From UBA1240 sp045599185 (GTDB lineage: Bacteria; Spirochaetota; Spirochaetia; Treponematales; Treponemataceae), in assembly GCA_045599185.1 (NCBI GenBank), contig JAZRVO010000014.1:25495-89494 (forward strand): a DNA stretch of 64,000 nt, given 5' to 3'. Position 1 is the first letter of the stretch; every line of letters begins with the position of its first letter. Both the position numbers and the translations under genes were made by a program. The notes beneath the pieces were generated by a model that did no database searches, had not been told where the DNA came from, and saw only the letters and a list, made by a program, of their open reading frames with translations. Shown piece by piece: positions 1-7,734 of the stretch.

Positions 1-104
1 CGCAGAAAGATTTATGTTCTTTCTGCGCCTTTGCAACTGAACTAACAGTAAAAAAAGAAAAGCGCACTGTCTGTTAAACAGTGCGCCTTTGCAACTAACT
101 AATG
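1..104. repeat. two tandem hairpins with a shared 3' tail
   Basis: Two perfect inverted repeats lie in tandem. The first has 10-bp arms (1-10 and 18-27, CGCAGAAAGA). The second has 9-bp arms (62-70 and 78-86, GCGCACTGT). The stems differ, but each is followed by nearly the same tail, CGCCTTTGCAACT then ACTAA (about 26-46 and 84-102). The tail is not U-rich, so neither looks like a classical terminator. They may belong to a repeat family or to the 3' end of a transcript that begins outside the window. Confidence 0.5.
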
Positions 105-200
105 CATAAACTATAAACGATTTTACGCTGAATTTCAATAGAAAAAAGTACGGAATTCTTTAAATTTTCCCTACTTTTTTACGCATGTCTGCGCGTAAAA

Positions 201-674
201 TCAGGCTTCTTTTTTAATGTTGCCCATAATTTCGTGAAGGTTTTTTATCAGGTCTGCCGCGTCTTCTGGTTCAAGCAGTTTTTTGCACATCATTTTCTGG
301 GGAATTTCAAGGCACGTGGTTCTAAGTGCCTTTCCTTCGTCCGTAAGGCTAATCAAAACGGTGCGCTCGTCTTCTTTTGAACGGGTTTTTACTACCAGAT
401 TCTGCTGTTCCATTTTCTTCAGCAAAGGCGTAAGCGTTCCCGAATCCAGAAAAAGCTTTTCGCCCAGTTCCTTTACGCTTACGTTGTCTTTTTCCCAAAG
501 GGCAAGCAGGGTAATGTAGGCTGTGTATGTTAAGCCCAGCGGTTTCAGCAGCGGTTCATAGCTTCTGATAATTTCCTTTGAGCATACGTACAGGGAAAAA
601 CATACCTGATTTTCCAGTGCCAGAGGGTTAAAGTCTTCCGGCAAATTTAATTGTGTTAAATTATTAGAATTCAT
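201..674 (-). CDS. ohrR: MarR-family peroxide-sensing regulator, OhrR type
   Basis: This is a winged-helix repressor of the MarR/OhrR family, 157 aa from ATG 674. An in-frame GTG at 689 would add five residues but starts inside the operator, so ATG is preferred; neither start has a clear Shine-Dalgarno. The segment NQVCFSLY carries the N-terminal cysteine (C25 from this start) that in OhrR proteins is oxidised by organic hydroperoxides. The recognition helix region (KELGEKLFLDSGTLTPLLKK) and the DERTVLISLT wing match the family closely. The gene is divergent from a glutathione-peroxidase-like gene, and the shared 125-bp region holds two matching palindromes, so it most likely represses that gene and itself. 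Confidence 0.85.
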   Translation of the reverse strand: MNSNNLTQLNLPEDFNPLALENQVCFSLYVCSKEIIRSYEPLLKPLGLTYTAYITLLALWEKDNVSVKELGEKLFLDSGTLTPLLKKMEQQNLVVKTRSKEDERTVLISLTDEGKALRTTCLEIPQKMMCKKLLEPEDAADLIKNLHEIMGNIKKEA

Positions 675-680
675 AAATAA

Positions 681-692
681 ATTGTACACAAT
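681..692. promoter_or_regulatory. OhrR-type operator 1
   Basis: ATTGT-AC-ACAAT is a 12-bp inverted repeat just upstream of the peroxidase -35 box. A near copy lies at 737-748, with 55 bp between corresponding bases. The AATTGT/ACAATT core resembles known OhrR boxes. It also overlaps the start region of the regulator gene, which would allow autoregulation. Confidence 0.6.
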
Positions 693-696
693 TCAA

Positions 697-725
697 TTGA
701 CAAAATCAATACGCTCTGCTATATT
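697..725 (+). promoter_or_regulatory. sigma-70 promoter of the peroxidase gene
   Basis: TTGACA (697-702) is followed after exactly 17 bp by TATATT (720-725). Start of transcription is expected near 732, giving a leader of about 68 nt before the GAGAGG ribosome site (789-794). One operator-like palindrome lies just upstream and the second just downstream, an arrangement suited to repression. Confidence 0.75.
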
Positions 726-736
726 CTAAATATAAG

Positions 737-748
737 TTGTACGCAATC
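737..748. promoter_or_regulatory. OhrR-type operator 2
   Basis: TTGTACGCAATC repeats operator 1 (TTGTACACAATT at 682-693) with two differences. It lies just downstream of the predicted transcription start of the peroxidase gene. Confidence 0.5.
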
Positions 749-799
749 TAATTTAACTCAATTGAAACATGCAACTTGAATAAATAACGAGAGGTATTT

Positions 800-1279
800 A
801 TGAGCATTTATGATTTCAAAGTAAAGGCAATGGATGGAACGGAAGTTTCAATGGAAAACTACAGAAACAAAGTTCTGCTTATTGTCAACACAGCAACTGG
901 CTGCGGTTTTACGCCGCAATACGACGGTTTGCAGGATCTTTACGAAAAATACCAGGAAAAAGGTCTGGAGATTCTTGACTTTCCGTGCAACCAGTTTTTG
1001 GGTCAGGCACCGGGCAGCGAAGAAGAAATTCACAGTTTCTGCACCGGCCGTTACGGCATTACTTTTCCGCAGTTTGCTAAAATTGAAGTTAACGGAAAAA
1101 ACGAAGAACCTTTATACACTTTCCTAAAATCTCAGCGGGGCGGCAAACTCAGCTCTAAAATTAAATGGAACTTTACAAAATTCCTTGTTGCAAAAAATGG
1201 TGATGTTGTTAACCGCTTTGCGCCTACGGACACGCCTGAATCTATTGACGAATTTATTGCAAAGGAACTGGCAAAATAA
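800..1279 (+). CDS. glutathione peroxidase-like thiol peroxidase
   Basis: Peroxidase of the GPx family, 159 aa, full length for bacterial members, which usually use thioredoxin rather than glutathione. The peroxidatic residue is C35 in the motif NTATGCGFTPQY, a cysteine where mammalian enzymes have selenocysteine. FPCNQFLGQAPGS (61-73) supplies the conserved active-site Gln, and C81 in FCTGRYGITFP is placed to act as the resolving cysteine. WNFTKFL is the third family signature. The start has a good ribosome site (GAGAGG, 5-bp spacing). It is divergent from an OhrR-type regulator and probably induced by organic peroxides. Confidence 0.9.
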   Translation: MSIYDFKVKAMDGTEVSMENYRNKVLLIVNTATGCGFTPQYDGLQDLYEKYQEKGLEILDFPCNQFLGQAPGSEEEIHSFCTGRYGITFPQFAKIEVNGKNEEPLYTFLKSQRGGKLSSKIKWNFTKFLVAKNGDVVNRFAPTDTPESIDEFIAKELAK

Positions 1280-1356
1280 CGGCAAAACCGCAGCCTTAAC
1301 CGCAGCCGTGCACCGGGCACGATGCAAATACAATTTTTATAATACGGGAGATTTTT

Positions 1357-1599
1357 ATGACACACGAATACAAAACAAAAGATACTTGCGCTTCTTCAAT
1401 TACTTTTGACAAGGCAGAAGACGGAACAATTACAAACATCAGCTTTACAGGCGGCTGCAACGGCAACCTTAAGGCACTTTCAAAACTTCTGGACGGAATG
1501 AAGGCTGAAGAAATTTATGAAAAACTTCACGGCAACATCTGCGGCCGCCGCCCGACTTCCTGCGCAGACCAGCTTGCACAGGCTGTAATGGCAGTTTAA
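1357..1599 (+). CDS. TSCPD-domain small protein (TIGR03905-like)
   Basis: An 80-aa protein of the TSCPD family, related to a C-terminal domain found in vitamin B12-dependent ribonucleotide reductases. Four cysteines (C11, C34, C62, C69) lie in DTCASSI, GGCNGN and GNICGRRPTSCADQ, suggesting metal binding. The function of stand-alone members is not known to me. A CGGGAG ribosome site precedes the ATG by 6 bp. The gene is followed directly by a strong terminator. It may be read together with the upstream peroxidase gene, 77 bp away, since no terminator separates them. Confidence 0.75.
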   Translation: MTHEYKTKDTCASSITFDKAEDGTITNISFTGGCNGNLKALSKLLDGMKAEEIYEKLHGNICGRRPTSCADQLAQAVMAV

Positions 1600-1630
1600 G
1601 CCCAATAAAAACAAAAAAAGCAGAAACTAG

Positions 1631-1667
1631 AAAAAGCACCGGTAAAAATATTTGCCGGTGCTTTTTT
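1631..1667 (+). terminator. intrinsic terminator
   Basis: A GCACCGG stem extends through a G-U pair into AAA/TTT and is followed by a run of six T. It ends transcription of the TSCPD gene and probably of the peroxidase unit. Confidence 0.85.
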
Positions 1668-1807
1668 ATGTTTTTTTCGTAGCGGGCACTGTCGAAAGGC
1701 TTTTTTTTAAGGCATTTCATATAAACTTTACATTCAGTCTATGTTTTTTTATTTTGGCGTTTTTCAAAAATCTTTGAATAATATTTCATAAATGCTATCA
1801 TTCAAAA

Positions 1808-2392
1808 ATGAAAATTTTCATTTTTAGGCACGCCAAAGTTAACATGAAATGGCCAGAAAACTGCAATTCGGCAGATTTTGACCAGGCCTGCCGCAACTAC
1901 GACGAATCTGACATAATTAAAACCGAAAGAACTGAACAAACCGGAAAAACCACCGCGAACATTCAGGCCCAAAGCATTCAATATAAAAAAATTTACGTAA
2001 GCAGTTTTTACCGAAGTTTAAGAACTGCCCAAATGCTGTTTCCAAACGAAGAATATGCCGAACTGAACGTGGGCGAAGTACCCGTAAAATCCTTCACCGA
2101 TACGGCAAAAGAAATACCGCTTTGGGTGTGGGATTTTTTTGGGCGCGTTCAGTGGCTTGCAAACAGCAAACGCCAGCCGGAACCGAGAAAACTGACAATT
2201 GAACGGGCAGATTCTGCAATAATTGAACTGATGAAGCGCAACGAAGACTGCGTAATTGTTACCCACGGTTTTTTCATGCGGACTTTCATAAAAAGGCTTA
2301 AAAAAAGCGGATTTGCAATTAGCGGCAACAGGGTTTTAGGCTTTAAAAACCTTCAAATGGTTGCAGCAGAAAGGAAAAAAAATGAAGGTTAA
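1808..2392 (+). CDS. histidine phosphatase superfamily protein
   Basis: A 194-aa protein of the phosphoglycerate-mutase-like histidine phosphatase clan. The catalytic RHA motif is at R7-H8 and the second-half histidine is H152 in VTHGFFMRTF. YVSSFYRSLRTAQML is the SSxxxRSxxTA region that binds phosphate. The central part, rich in W and F, carries the family's variable substrate cap, so the substrate cannot be named. It stands alone between two terminated units. No strong ribosome site is visible before the ATG. Confidence 0.8.
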   Translation: MKIFIFRHAKVNMKWPENCNSADFDQACRNYDESDIIKTERTEQTGKTTANIQAQSIQYKKIYVSSFYRSLRTAQMLFPNEEYAELNVGEVPVKSFTDTAKEIPLWVWDFFGRVQWLANSKRQPEPRKLTIERADSAIIELMKRNEDCVIVTHGFFMRTFIKRLKKSGFAISGNRVLGFKNLQMVAAERKKNEG

Positions 2393-2430
2393 AAATGCCG
2401 TTTTTTTTATTTGTGAAAAAAAATATAAAT

Positions 2431-2492
2431 ATACCTATTGACTTGCTAGGGATAAGAATGTATAACTTTATTATACCTACTGAATATATAGG
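2431..2492 (+). promoter_or_regulatory. cysK promoter with two Rrf2-like operator sites
   Basis: The promoter is TTGACT (2438-2443), 17 bp, TATAAC (2461-2466). Two 20-bp near-copies flank it: ATACCTATTGACTTGCTAGG (2431-2450), which contains the -35 box, and ATACCTACTGAATATATAGG (2473-2492), downstream of the -10. They agree at 14 of 20 positions and each has ACCTA/TAGG-type dyad ends. The pattern resembles sites for Rrf2-family regulators (IscR, CymR). Repression of cysK in response to cysteine or Fe-S status is inferred. Confidence 0.55.
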
Positions 2493-2531
2493 TTAATTAA
2501 ACACAGCAATTACTTCACGAGGAGTTATATT

Positions 2532-3464
2532 ATGGCAAGAATTTTTACATCGGCAGACCAGCTTGTTGGCGGCACACCACTGGTAGAATTAACAAAAATT
2601 GAAAAACACTTTAACCTTGAAGCAAAAATTTACGCAAAGCTTGAATACTTCAACCCGGCAGGTTCTGTAAAAGACCGCGTTGCAAAAAAAATGATTGATG
2701 ACGCTGAAAAAGCAGGCAAACTGAAGGAAGGTTCGGTAATTATTGAACCAACTTCTGGAAATACCGGAATTGGCCTTGCAAGCATTGCAAGTGCACGCGG
2801 CTACAGAATTATTATCGTAATGCCGGAAACAATGTCAGTTGAACGCCGCCAGATTATGAAAGCTTACGGAGCAGAACTTGTACTTACAGAAGGTGCAAAA
2901 GGAATGAAGGGCGCAATTGCCAAGGCAGAAGAACTTTCCAAGGAAATTCCTGATTCTTTCATTCCTGGTCAGTTCGTAAACCCTTCAAATCCGCAGGCAC
3001 ATTTTGAAACAACAGGCCCGGAAATTTGGGAAGACACTGACGGAAAAGTTGACTGGTTTGTTGCAGGTGTTGGTACTGGCGGAACAGTAACCGGCGTAGG
3101 AAAATTCCTTAAGTCTAAAAACCCGGCCGTAAAAGTTGCCGCAATTGAACCTGCAACATCAGCAGTTCTTTCTACTGGCGTTGCCGGTGCACACAAAATT
3201 CAGGGAATTGGTGCAGGATTCATTCCTGATGTTCTTGATACAAAGATTTATGATGAAATTGTTAAAGTTGCCGATGCCGACGCTTTTGCAACCGGCAGAC
3301 TGATTGGTAAAAAAGAAGGCGTTCTTGTAGGCATTTCTTCTGGTGCTGCATTGTGGGCTGCCATTGAAATTGCCAAACGTGCAGAAAACAAGGGCAAGAA
3401 CATTGTAGTTCTCCTTCCAGACACAGGCGACCGTTACCTTTCAACAGCAATGTTCAGCGACTAA
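2532..3464 (+). CDS. cysK: cysteine synthase A (O-acetylserine sulfhydrylase)
   Basis: PLP enzyme of 310 aa that makes cysteine from O-acetylserine and sulfide. The PLP lysine is K47 in NPAGSVKDRVA. PTSGNTGIGLA (about 73-83) binds the substrate carboxylate, GTGGTVTGVGKF is the phosphate-binding loop and GISSGAALWAA follows near the C terminus. Length and motifs match CysK rather than cystathionine beta-synthase. The start has a GAGGAG ribosome site 7 bp upstream. It is a single-gene unit with its own promoter and terminator. No serine acetyltransferase lies next to it. Confidence 0.95.
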   Translation: MARIFTSADQLVGGTPLVELTKIEKHFNLEAKIYAKLEYFNPAGSVKDRVAKKMIDDAEKAGKLKEGSVIIEPTSGNTGIGLASIASARGYRIIIVMPETMSVERRQIMKAYGAELVLTEGAKGMKGAIAKAEELSKEIPDSFIPGQFVNPSNPQAHFETTGPEIWEDTDGKVDWFVAGVGTGGTVTGVGKFLKSKNPAVKVAAIEPATSAVLSTGVAGAHKIQGIGAGFIPDVLDTKIYDEIVKVADADAFATGRLIGKKEGVLVGISSGAALWAAIEIAKRAENKGKNIVVLLPDTGDRYLSTAMFSD

Positions 3465-3473
3465 GCAAAAACA

Positions 3474-3510
3474 CAAAAAAGCAGAATTCACTAGAATTCT
3501 GCTTTTTTTT
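3474..3510. terminator. bidirectional terminator between cysK and the XRE gene
   Basis: GCAGAATTC (3481-3489), ACTA loop, GAATTCTGC (3494-3502), with eight T on the + side and six A before the stem. It therefore works for cysK on + and can serve the convergent regulator gene on -. Confidence 0.85.
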
Positions 3511-3594
3511 ATGCGAATTATGCAAAAATTATGCCAAGTAAGCCTTAAAAACTGAAAAGTAAAGGGCTTTAGGCGCTGGCGTGCCTAAATTCGG

Positions 3595-3804
3595 CTATTC
3601 AAGAAAAAACACTTCTTCAAATTTTTTATCCAGCGCAATGCAAATTATCAGTGCAAGCTTTGCAGTAGGGCAAAACTGGCCGGTTTCTATTGAACTGATT
3701 GTATTGCGCGAAACTCCAACCATCTGGGCAAGTTCGGTTTGGGAAATTTTCTTTTCTGCCCTGAATTCTTTCAGGTGATTTTTAAGCGTAAGCGATTCTT
3801 CCAT
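3595..3804 (-). CDS. small XRE-family helix-turn-helix regulator
   Basis: A 69-aa single-domain HTH protein. SQTELAQMVGVSRNTISSIETGQ is a textbook XRE helix-turn-helix (about residues 20-42), and LIICIALDKKFEEVF closes the domain. It lies 15 bp downstream of a small membrane protein on the same strand, so the two form an operon. Such small regulator/membrane pairs are common in Firmicutes and spirochetes. What it controls is unknown, and autoregulation is only likely by analogy. Confidence 0.85.
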   Translation of the reverse strand: MEESLTLKNHLKEFRAEKKISQTELAQMVGVSRNTISSIETGQFCPTAKLALIICIALDKKFEEVFFLE

Positions 3805-3819
3805 TTTTTCACCCTAATA

Positions 3820-4146
3820 CTAAATTTTGCCGCAAAGCTGAAAAATAAAAGTTACCAGCAGAAACACAAAAATAACTGAATAGCCGATGAAAACAAAAAG
3901 TTCGTGCTTTTTGTGCATTTTTACAAACTTTACCAGAAAGGTAACCGAAAGCATGCCGGAATAAATGCACCAAACGCCGGCGCTTACGGTTTTTGTAAAA
4001 ACAAACTGCAAAACCGCAACAAGGGCGCAAAGTGCCGGAACTGTGTAAAAGCCGGTGGTTGCTGCAACATTCTGAATTTCTAAATCGTAAATGTCCTTGT
4101 TTTTGTTTTCGCTCCGGCTTTTTTGTAAAATTTCTTCTTTTGTCAT
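3820..4146 (-). CDS. small membrane protein paired with an XRE regulator (DUF6442-like)
   Basis: A 108-aa protein with a short soluble N terminus (KSRSENKNKDIYDLEIQN) and about three hydrophobic segments, around residues 35-50, 55-75 and 83-105. It resembles the DUF6442 family; that name is from memory and moderately sure. The ribosome site AGGAGAAGGAA precedes ATG 4146. It is the first gene of a two-gene unit with the XRE regulator. No catalytic motif is visible. Confidence 0.65.
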   Translation of the reverse strand: MTKEEILQKSRSENKNKDIYDLEIQNVAATTGFYTVPALCALVAVLQFVFTKTVSAGVWCIYSGMLSVTFLVKFVKMHKKHELFVFIGYSVIFVFLLVTFIFQLCGKI

Positions 4147-4278
4147 TTCCTTCTCCTGTTATAAAATCGCGGCATCGATAAGTGCCAGCGGTAAATGCCA
4201 GCAGCATAAATTTCTGCAATATTCACTTTGCGCACGTTTTTTTTGCAAAATGCATGTGCACGCGCACGCACGCAGGTG

Positions 4279-5025
4279 CTATTTGTTTTTTCTGCCGGTC
4301 ATTTTGTAGTTCAGCACTTTGGCGGAACACGCCGAAATACATTCGCCGCAGTTAATGCATTCGCTGGAAAGGATAAAACCGCTTTGGGCAATTGCCTTTA
4401 CGTCCAGACTCATCGGGCAGTTTTTGCTGCATTTTCCGCAGCCGGTGCAGCTTGCCGTGGTTGCCTTAATTTTCAGCTGCGGCAGGTGAAGCAATGCGCC
4501 AAACTTTTGCCCCAAAACCATAAACGGCGCCATCCAGCAAATGTAATGGCAGTTGGCACGTTTTCCGCAGATAATTGCCGGAACAAGAAAAAGAATCACG
4601 ATTCCGTAATAAATTACGTAGCTGTAAATATTTGAAATTGAAATGCCATGATCCGTCATGTAAAGCGGGTCTATTCTGTAACTGCCTTTGCCCAAAACGT
4701 GGCAGACAATTATGCCGGAAACCCAGACAAGCCATATTCCGTATTTTAAGTAATTCCGCCAGCCCTGTTTTGGCGCTTTATCACTAAATTCGCAAAAGCA
4801 TTCTGACATTCCGCCTGTAGGGCACAAAAAAGCGCACCACAATCTTCCAAAAAACATTCCAAAAACAAACATGAATGTAAAAACTATAAAACTGCCGTTT
4901 ATAACGTGTTCCAGCGCGGCGTTAATTATTAAATAAGGCGAAAAATACCAGATTGTTACCGGGAAAAGCAGCATTGCCAAAATCAGGGTAAATTTCCGCA
5001 GTTTCTGAAGTTTTGTTTTTTCCAT
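4279..5025 (-). CDS. NapH-like membrane polyferredoxin (4Fe-4S protein)
   Basis: A 248-aa membrane iron-sulfur protein. The start is ATG 5025, which has AAGGAG 8 bp upstream; an upstream in-frame start at 5064 has none. Hydrophobic segments alternate with cysteine motifs: GRLWCAFLCPTGG, then CGKRANCHYICWMAPF, then two C-terminal ferredoxin motifs, CTGCGKCSKNCP and CINCGECISACS. This is the layout of NapH/CcoG-type proteins, which pass electrons from the membrane to a partner. No partner lies next to it. Its promoter carries three similar palindromes, so it is probably tightly regulated. Confidence 0.8.
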   Translation of the reverse strand: MEKTKLQKLRKFTLILAMLLFPVTIWYFSPYLIINAALEHVINGSFIVFTFMFVFGMFFGRLWCAFLCPTGGMSECFCEFSDKAPKQGWRNYLKYGIWLVWVSGIIVCHVLGKGSYRIDPLYMTDHGISISNIYSYVIYYGIVILFLVPAIICGKRANCHYICWMAPFMVLGQKFGALLHLPQLKIKATTASCTGCGKCSKNCPMSLDVKAIAQSGFILSSECINCGECISACSAKVLNYKMTGRKNK

Positions 5026-5118
5026 GATGAAACTCCTTAAAAACTCTGCACCGGCGCAAACCAAAATATTTCAAATAAAAGCCAAACTGCGTTTTTTTAA
5101 AAATTTTTAGGTTGTTGC

Positions 5119-5187
5119 CAAGTATACTTGTTACAATTGAATATAATATTACCAAGTTAACTTGTCAATATCTGCAAAGCATACTTG
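5119..5187 (-). promoter_or_regulatory. promoter with three CAAGT-ACTTG palindromes
   Basis: On the - strand TTGACA (5163-5168) is followed after 17 bp by TATATT (5140-5145). Three related 12-bp sites surround it: CAAGTATACTTG (5119-5130, perfect), CAAGTTAACTTG (5153-5164, perfect, in the spacer and touching -35) and AAAGCATACTTG (5176-5187, imperfect). A dimeric repressor or regulator bound here would control the polyferredoxin gene. No adjacent gene is an obvious owner of the motif. Confidence 0.7.
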
Positions 5188-5233
5188 GCAGCAGTTTTAA
5201 AAAGCCTTAATTTGCCTGAAAAATAATAAAAAC

Positions 5234-6643
5234 TTATACGGCGGATTTTTCGGTTATTATGGCTTTTAAAATTTTTAAGGTTGTTTCAAATTTTTCAAGG
5301 TTAATGTTTGAATAGTTCAGCAGGAACATGTGGGAAAGTTCTTTGTTGCCGGAATTGTAATATTCTGAAAGCATGTTGATGTTTATATTCTTTTTTAAAA
5401 GTGCGGATTTTAATTCAACATCGGGAATTGCACAGCTTAGTTTAAGAATCAGGTGAAGGCCGGAGTCACTTTCAATGATGGAACATTCATTTTCGCTTAG
5501 GCTTTTTTTAAGCACGTTGAGGACTGCAATTCTTTTTCGCCTGTAATAAAGCCGCATTCGGTTTATGTGCTTTTCAAAGTAACCTTCATCAATGAATTTT
5601 GCCAAAGTGTACTGCTCAAAGGTTGGAACGGGGCAGGAATAGAAATCCAGGGTTTTGTAGTAAAGGTTTGCAAGATGTTCCGGCAAAACCATGTAGCTGA
5701 TACGGATTGTGGACGCAATTGATTTTGAAAACGTATTCATGTAGATAACTTTTTCAAAGGCATCAATGCTCTGTAAAGTTGGAATTGGATTTCCGTTCTG
5801 GCGGAATTCGCTGTCGTAATCGTCTTCTATTATGTACCTGTCTTTTTTTTCATTTGCCCAGCCTAAAATTTCATAGCGGCGAGAAACAGGCATGGTTATT
5901 CCCGTTGGAAAATGATGATTTGGACTTATGTGTACGATGTCCGCGTTTGCGTTTTTCAGCTCGTCTATTTTAATTCCGTTTTCATCAAGGTTAGCAAAAA
6001 CATATTTTACCTTGTTAATGTCGTAAACCTTTCGGATTTTAACGTAGCCCGGATTTTCGATGCAGTAGGTTTTATTGTCACCAATAAGCTTGATAAGTAT
6101 TTCGTAAAGGTTTTCCGTTCCGGCACCAATAATTATCTGGTTTGGGTCTACGCTCATTCCCCTAAAAGAAAGCAGATGCTGGGCTATGGCTTTTCTAAGT
6201 GAATCAGTTCCGTTGCTTGGGGAAATTTGCAGAACTTCAGCCTGCATGTCGGAAAGGACTTCCCGGCTTAATTTTGCCCATACGGAAAATGGAAAGTTCT
6301 TTGTTTCAACATTGTTGGAAGAAAAATTAAAGTCGTAAGATGTTTTTTTATTGGTGCAGATGTTAAGTTCCGGTTTCTGTATGATTTTTGGATTTGAAAT
6401 TTTCTGTATGTCGCTTATAAAATAGCCGCGCTTAACTTCGCTGTACAAATAGCCTTCGCTTATCAACTGGTCATAGGCATTTTCAACCGTAATGGTACTA
6501 ATGCCAAGGTTCTGGGCAAGGGTTCGTTTTGAAGGAAGCTTTTCACCCGTTTTTATTACGCCTTTCAGTATGTCCTGCCTTATTTTCTGGTAAAGTTCCT
6601 TGTAAATTGGGCCTTCAATATTCGAAAAATCATAAGTAAGCAT
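5234..6643 (-). CDS. pdxR: MocR/GntR regulator with aminotransferase domain, probable PdxR
   Basis: A 469-aa MocR-type protein: a GntR winged helix at about 10-76 (LPSKRTLAQNLGISTITVENAY) fused to a fold-type I aminotransferase domain from about 105. SPNHHFPTG (240-248), IIEDDYDSEFR (271-281) and FSKS with the PLP lysine K307 are intact, so it should bind PLP. It is divergent from pdxS-pdxT, the PLP synthase genes, which is the classical arrangement of PdxR. It is therefore inferred to sense PLP and regulate pdxST. The ATG at 6643 has AGAGGA rather far upstream. Confidence 0.85.
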   Translation of the reverse strand: MLTYDFSNIEGPIYKELYQKIRQDILKGVIKTGEKLPSKRTLAQNLGISTITVENAYDQLISEGYLYSEVKRGYFISDIQKISNPKIIQKPELNICTNKKTSYDFNFSSNNVETKNFPFSVWAKLSREVLSDMQAEVLQISPSNGTDSLRKAIAQHLLSFRGMSVDPNQIIIGAGTENLYEILIKLIGDNKTYCIENPGYVKIRKVYDINKVKYVFANLDENGIKIDELKNANADIVHISPNHHFPTGITMPVSRRYEILGWANEKKDRYIIEDDYDSEFRQNGNPIPTLQSIDAFEKVIYMNTFSKSIASTIRISYMVLPEHLANLYYKTLDFYSCPVPTFEQYTLAKFIDEGYFEKHINRMRLYYRRKRIAVLNVLKKSLSENECSIIESDSGLHLILKLSCAIPDVELKSALLKKNININMLSEYYNSGNKELSHMFLLNYSNINLEKFETTLKILKAIITEKSAV

Positions 6644-6858
6644 TTGAAAAAAAGTCCTCTGGCATCTAATTTTTATTCAATTTGAATATTTATTTAATAT
6701 CAGTTTTTGCGCATTATTTCAACATAGTTTTTTTCAGCTAAAATTTTAAGTTTTGTATAAAAGGCCAATAGACATTTATTAATGTGATAAAAAAAAGCCG
6801 CAGGCTGTTTTTGAACATTTTATATAAACTCGACATTCGGCCTTTTAGGAGTAATGCA
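6644..6858. promoter_or_regulatory. pdxR-pdxS divergent control region
   Basis: The 215-bp AT-rich gap must hold both promoters. No clean -35/-10 pair with 17-bp spacing was found. Two exact 8-bp complementary arms are present, AAAAGGCC (6759-6766) and GGCCTTTT (6839-6846); the second lies directly before the pdxS ribosome site AGGAG (6847-6851). MocR regulators usually bind direct repeats, but none was identified with confidence. Confidence 0.4.
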
Positions 6859-7734
6859 ATGAATGATACACAGTATGAATTGAACAAGGGTTTGGCACAG
6901 ATGCTTAAGGGCGGTGTAATTATGGATGTAACCACGCCGGAACAGGCAAAAATTGCCGAAGCGGCTGGTGCTTGTGCTGTAATGGCACTGGAAAGAATTC
7001 CTGCGGATATTCGTGCCGCCGGTGGCATTTCCAGAATGAGCGACCCGAAAATGATTAAAGGCATTCAGGATGCGGTTTCAATTCCAGTAATGGCAAAATG
7101 CCGCATTGGCCATTTTGTTGAAGCCCAGATTCTTGAAGCAATTGAAATTGACTACATCGATGAATCTGAAGTTCTTTCGCCTGCCGACGATGTTTTCCAC
7201 ATCAATAAACGCGACTTTAAAGTGCCGTTTGTTTGTGGTGCTCGCGACCTTGGTGAAGCCCTGCGCCGCATTAACGAAGGTGCTTCTATGATAAGAACAA
7301 AAGGTGAACCTGGAACAGGTGACATCGTACAGGCTGTGCGCCACATGCGGAAAATGAATTCGGAAATTGCAAAGCTTTCTTCTATGCGCGAAGACGAACT
7401 TTTTGAAGCCGCCAAACAGCTTCAGGTTCCTTACGAACTTGTTCAGTATGTTCACCTTAATAAAAGGCTGCCGGTTGTAAACTTTGCTGCCGGTGGTGTT
7501 GCAACTCCGGCAGATGCCGCGCTGATGATGCAGCTTGGCGCAGAAGGCGTTTTCGTCGGTTCAGGAATTTTCAAATCCGGCAACCCTGAAAAACGTGCCG
7601 CAGCCATTGTAAAGGCCGTAACAAATTATAAAGATGCAAAACTTATTGCAGAACTTTCGGAAGATTTGGGCGAAGCAATGGTTGGCATAAACGAAAACGA
7701 AATTAAGCTGATTATGGAAGAAAGGGGCAAATGA
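6859..7734 (+). CDS. pdxS: PLP synthase subunit PdxS
   Basis: Synthase subunit (291 aa) of the R5P-dependent pyridoxal 5'-phosphate pathway, building PLP from ribose 5-phosphate, glyceraldehyde 3-phosphate and ammonia supplied by PdxT. The start at 6859 has AGGAG 7 bp upstream and matches the usual N terminus; an upstream GTG at 6784 lacks both. The first catalytic lysine is in VMAKCRIGHF and the second in MIRTKGEPGTG. FAAGGVATPADAALMMQLG and GVFVGSGIF form the phosphate-binding end of the barrel. The stop overlaps the pdxT start (ATGA), so the two are translationally coupled. Confidence 0.97.
   Translation: MNDTQYELNKGLAQMLKGGVIMDVTTPEQAKIAEAAGACAVMALERIPADIRAAGGISRMSDPKMIKGIQDAVSIPVMAKCRIGHFVEAQILEAIEIDYIDESEVLSPADDVFHINKRDFKVPFVCGARDLGEALRRINEGASMIRTKGEPGTGDIVQAVRHMRKMNSEIAKLSSMREDELFEAAKQLQVPYELVQYVHLNKRLPVVNFAAGGVATPADAALMMQLGAEGVFVGSGIFKSGNPEKRAAAIVKAVTNYKDAKLIAELSEDLGEAMVGINENEIKLIMEERGK

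Noticed and set aside
675..689. GTG 689 as start of the OhrR-type regulator
   Set aside because: It lies in the operator palindrome and has no Shine-Dalgarno; ATG 674 gives the usual family N terminus.
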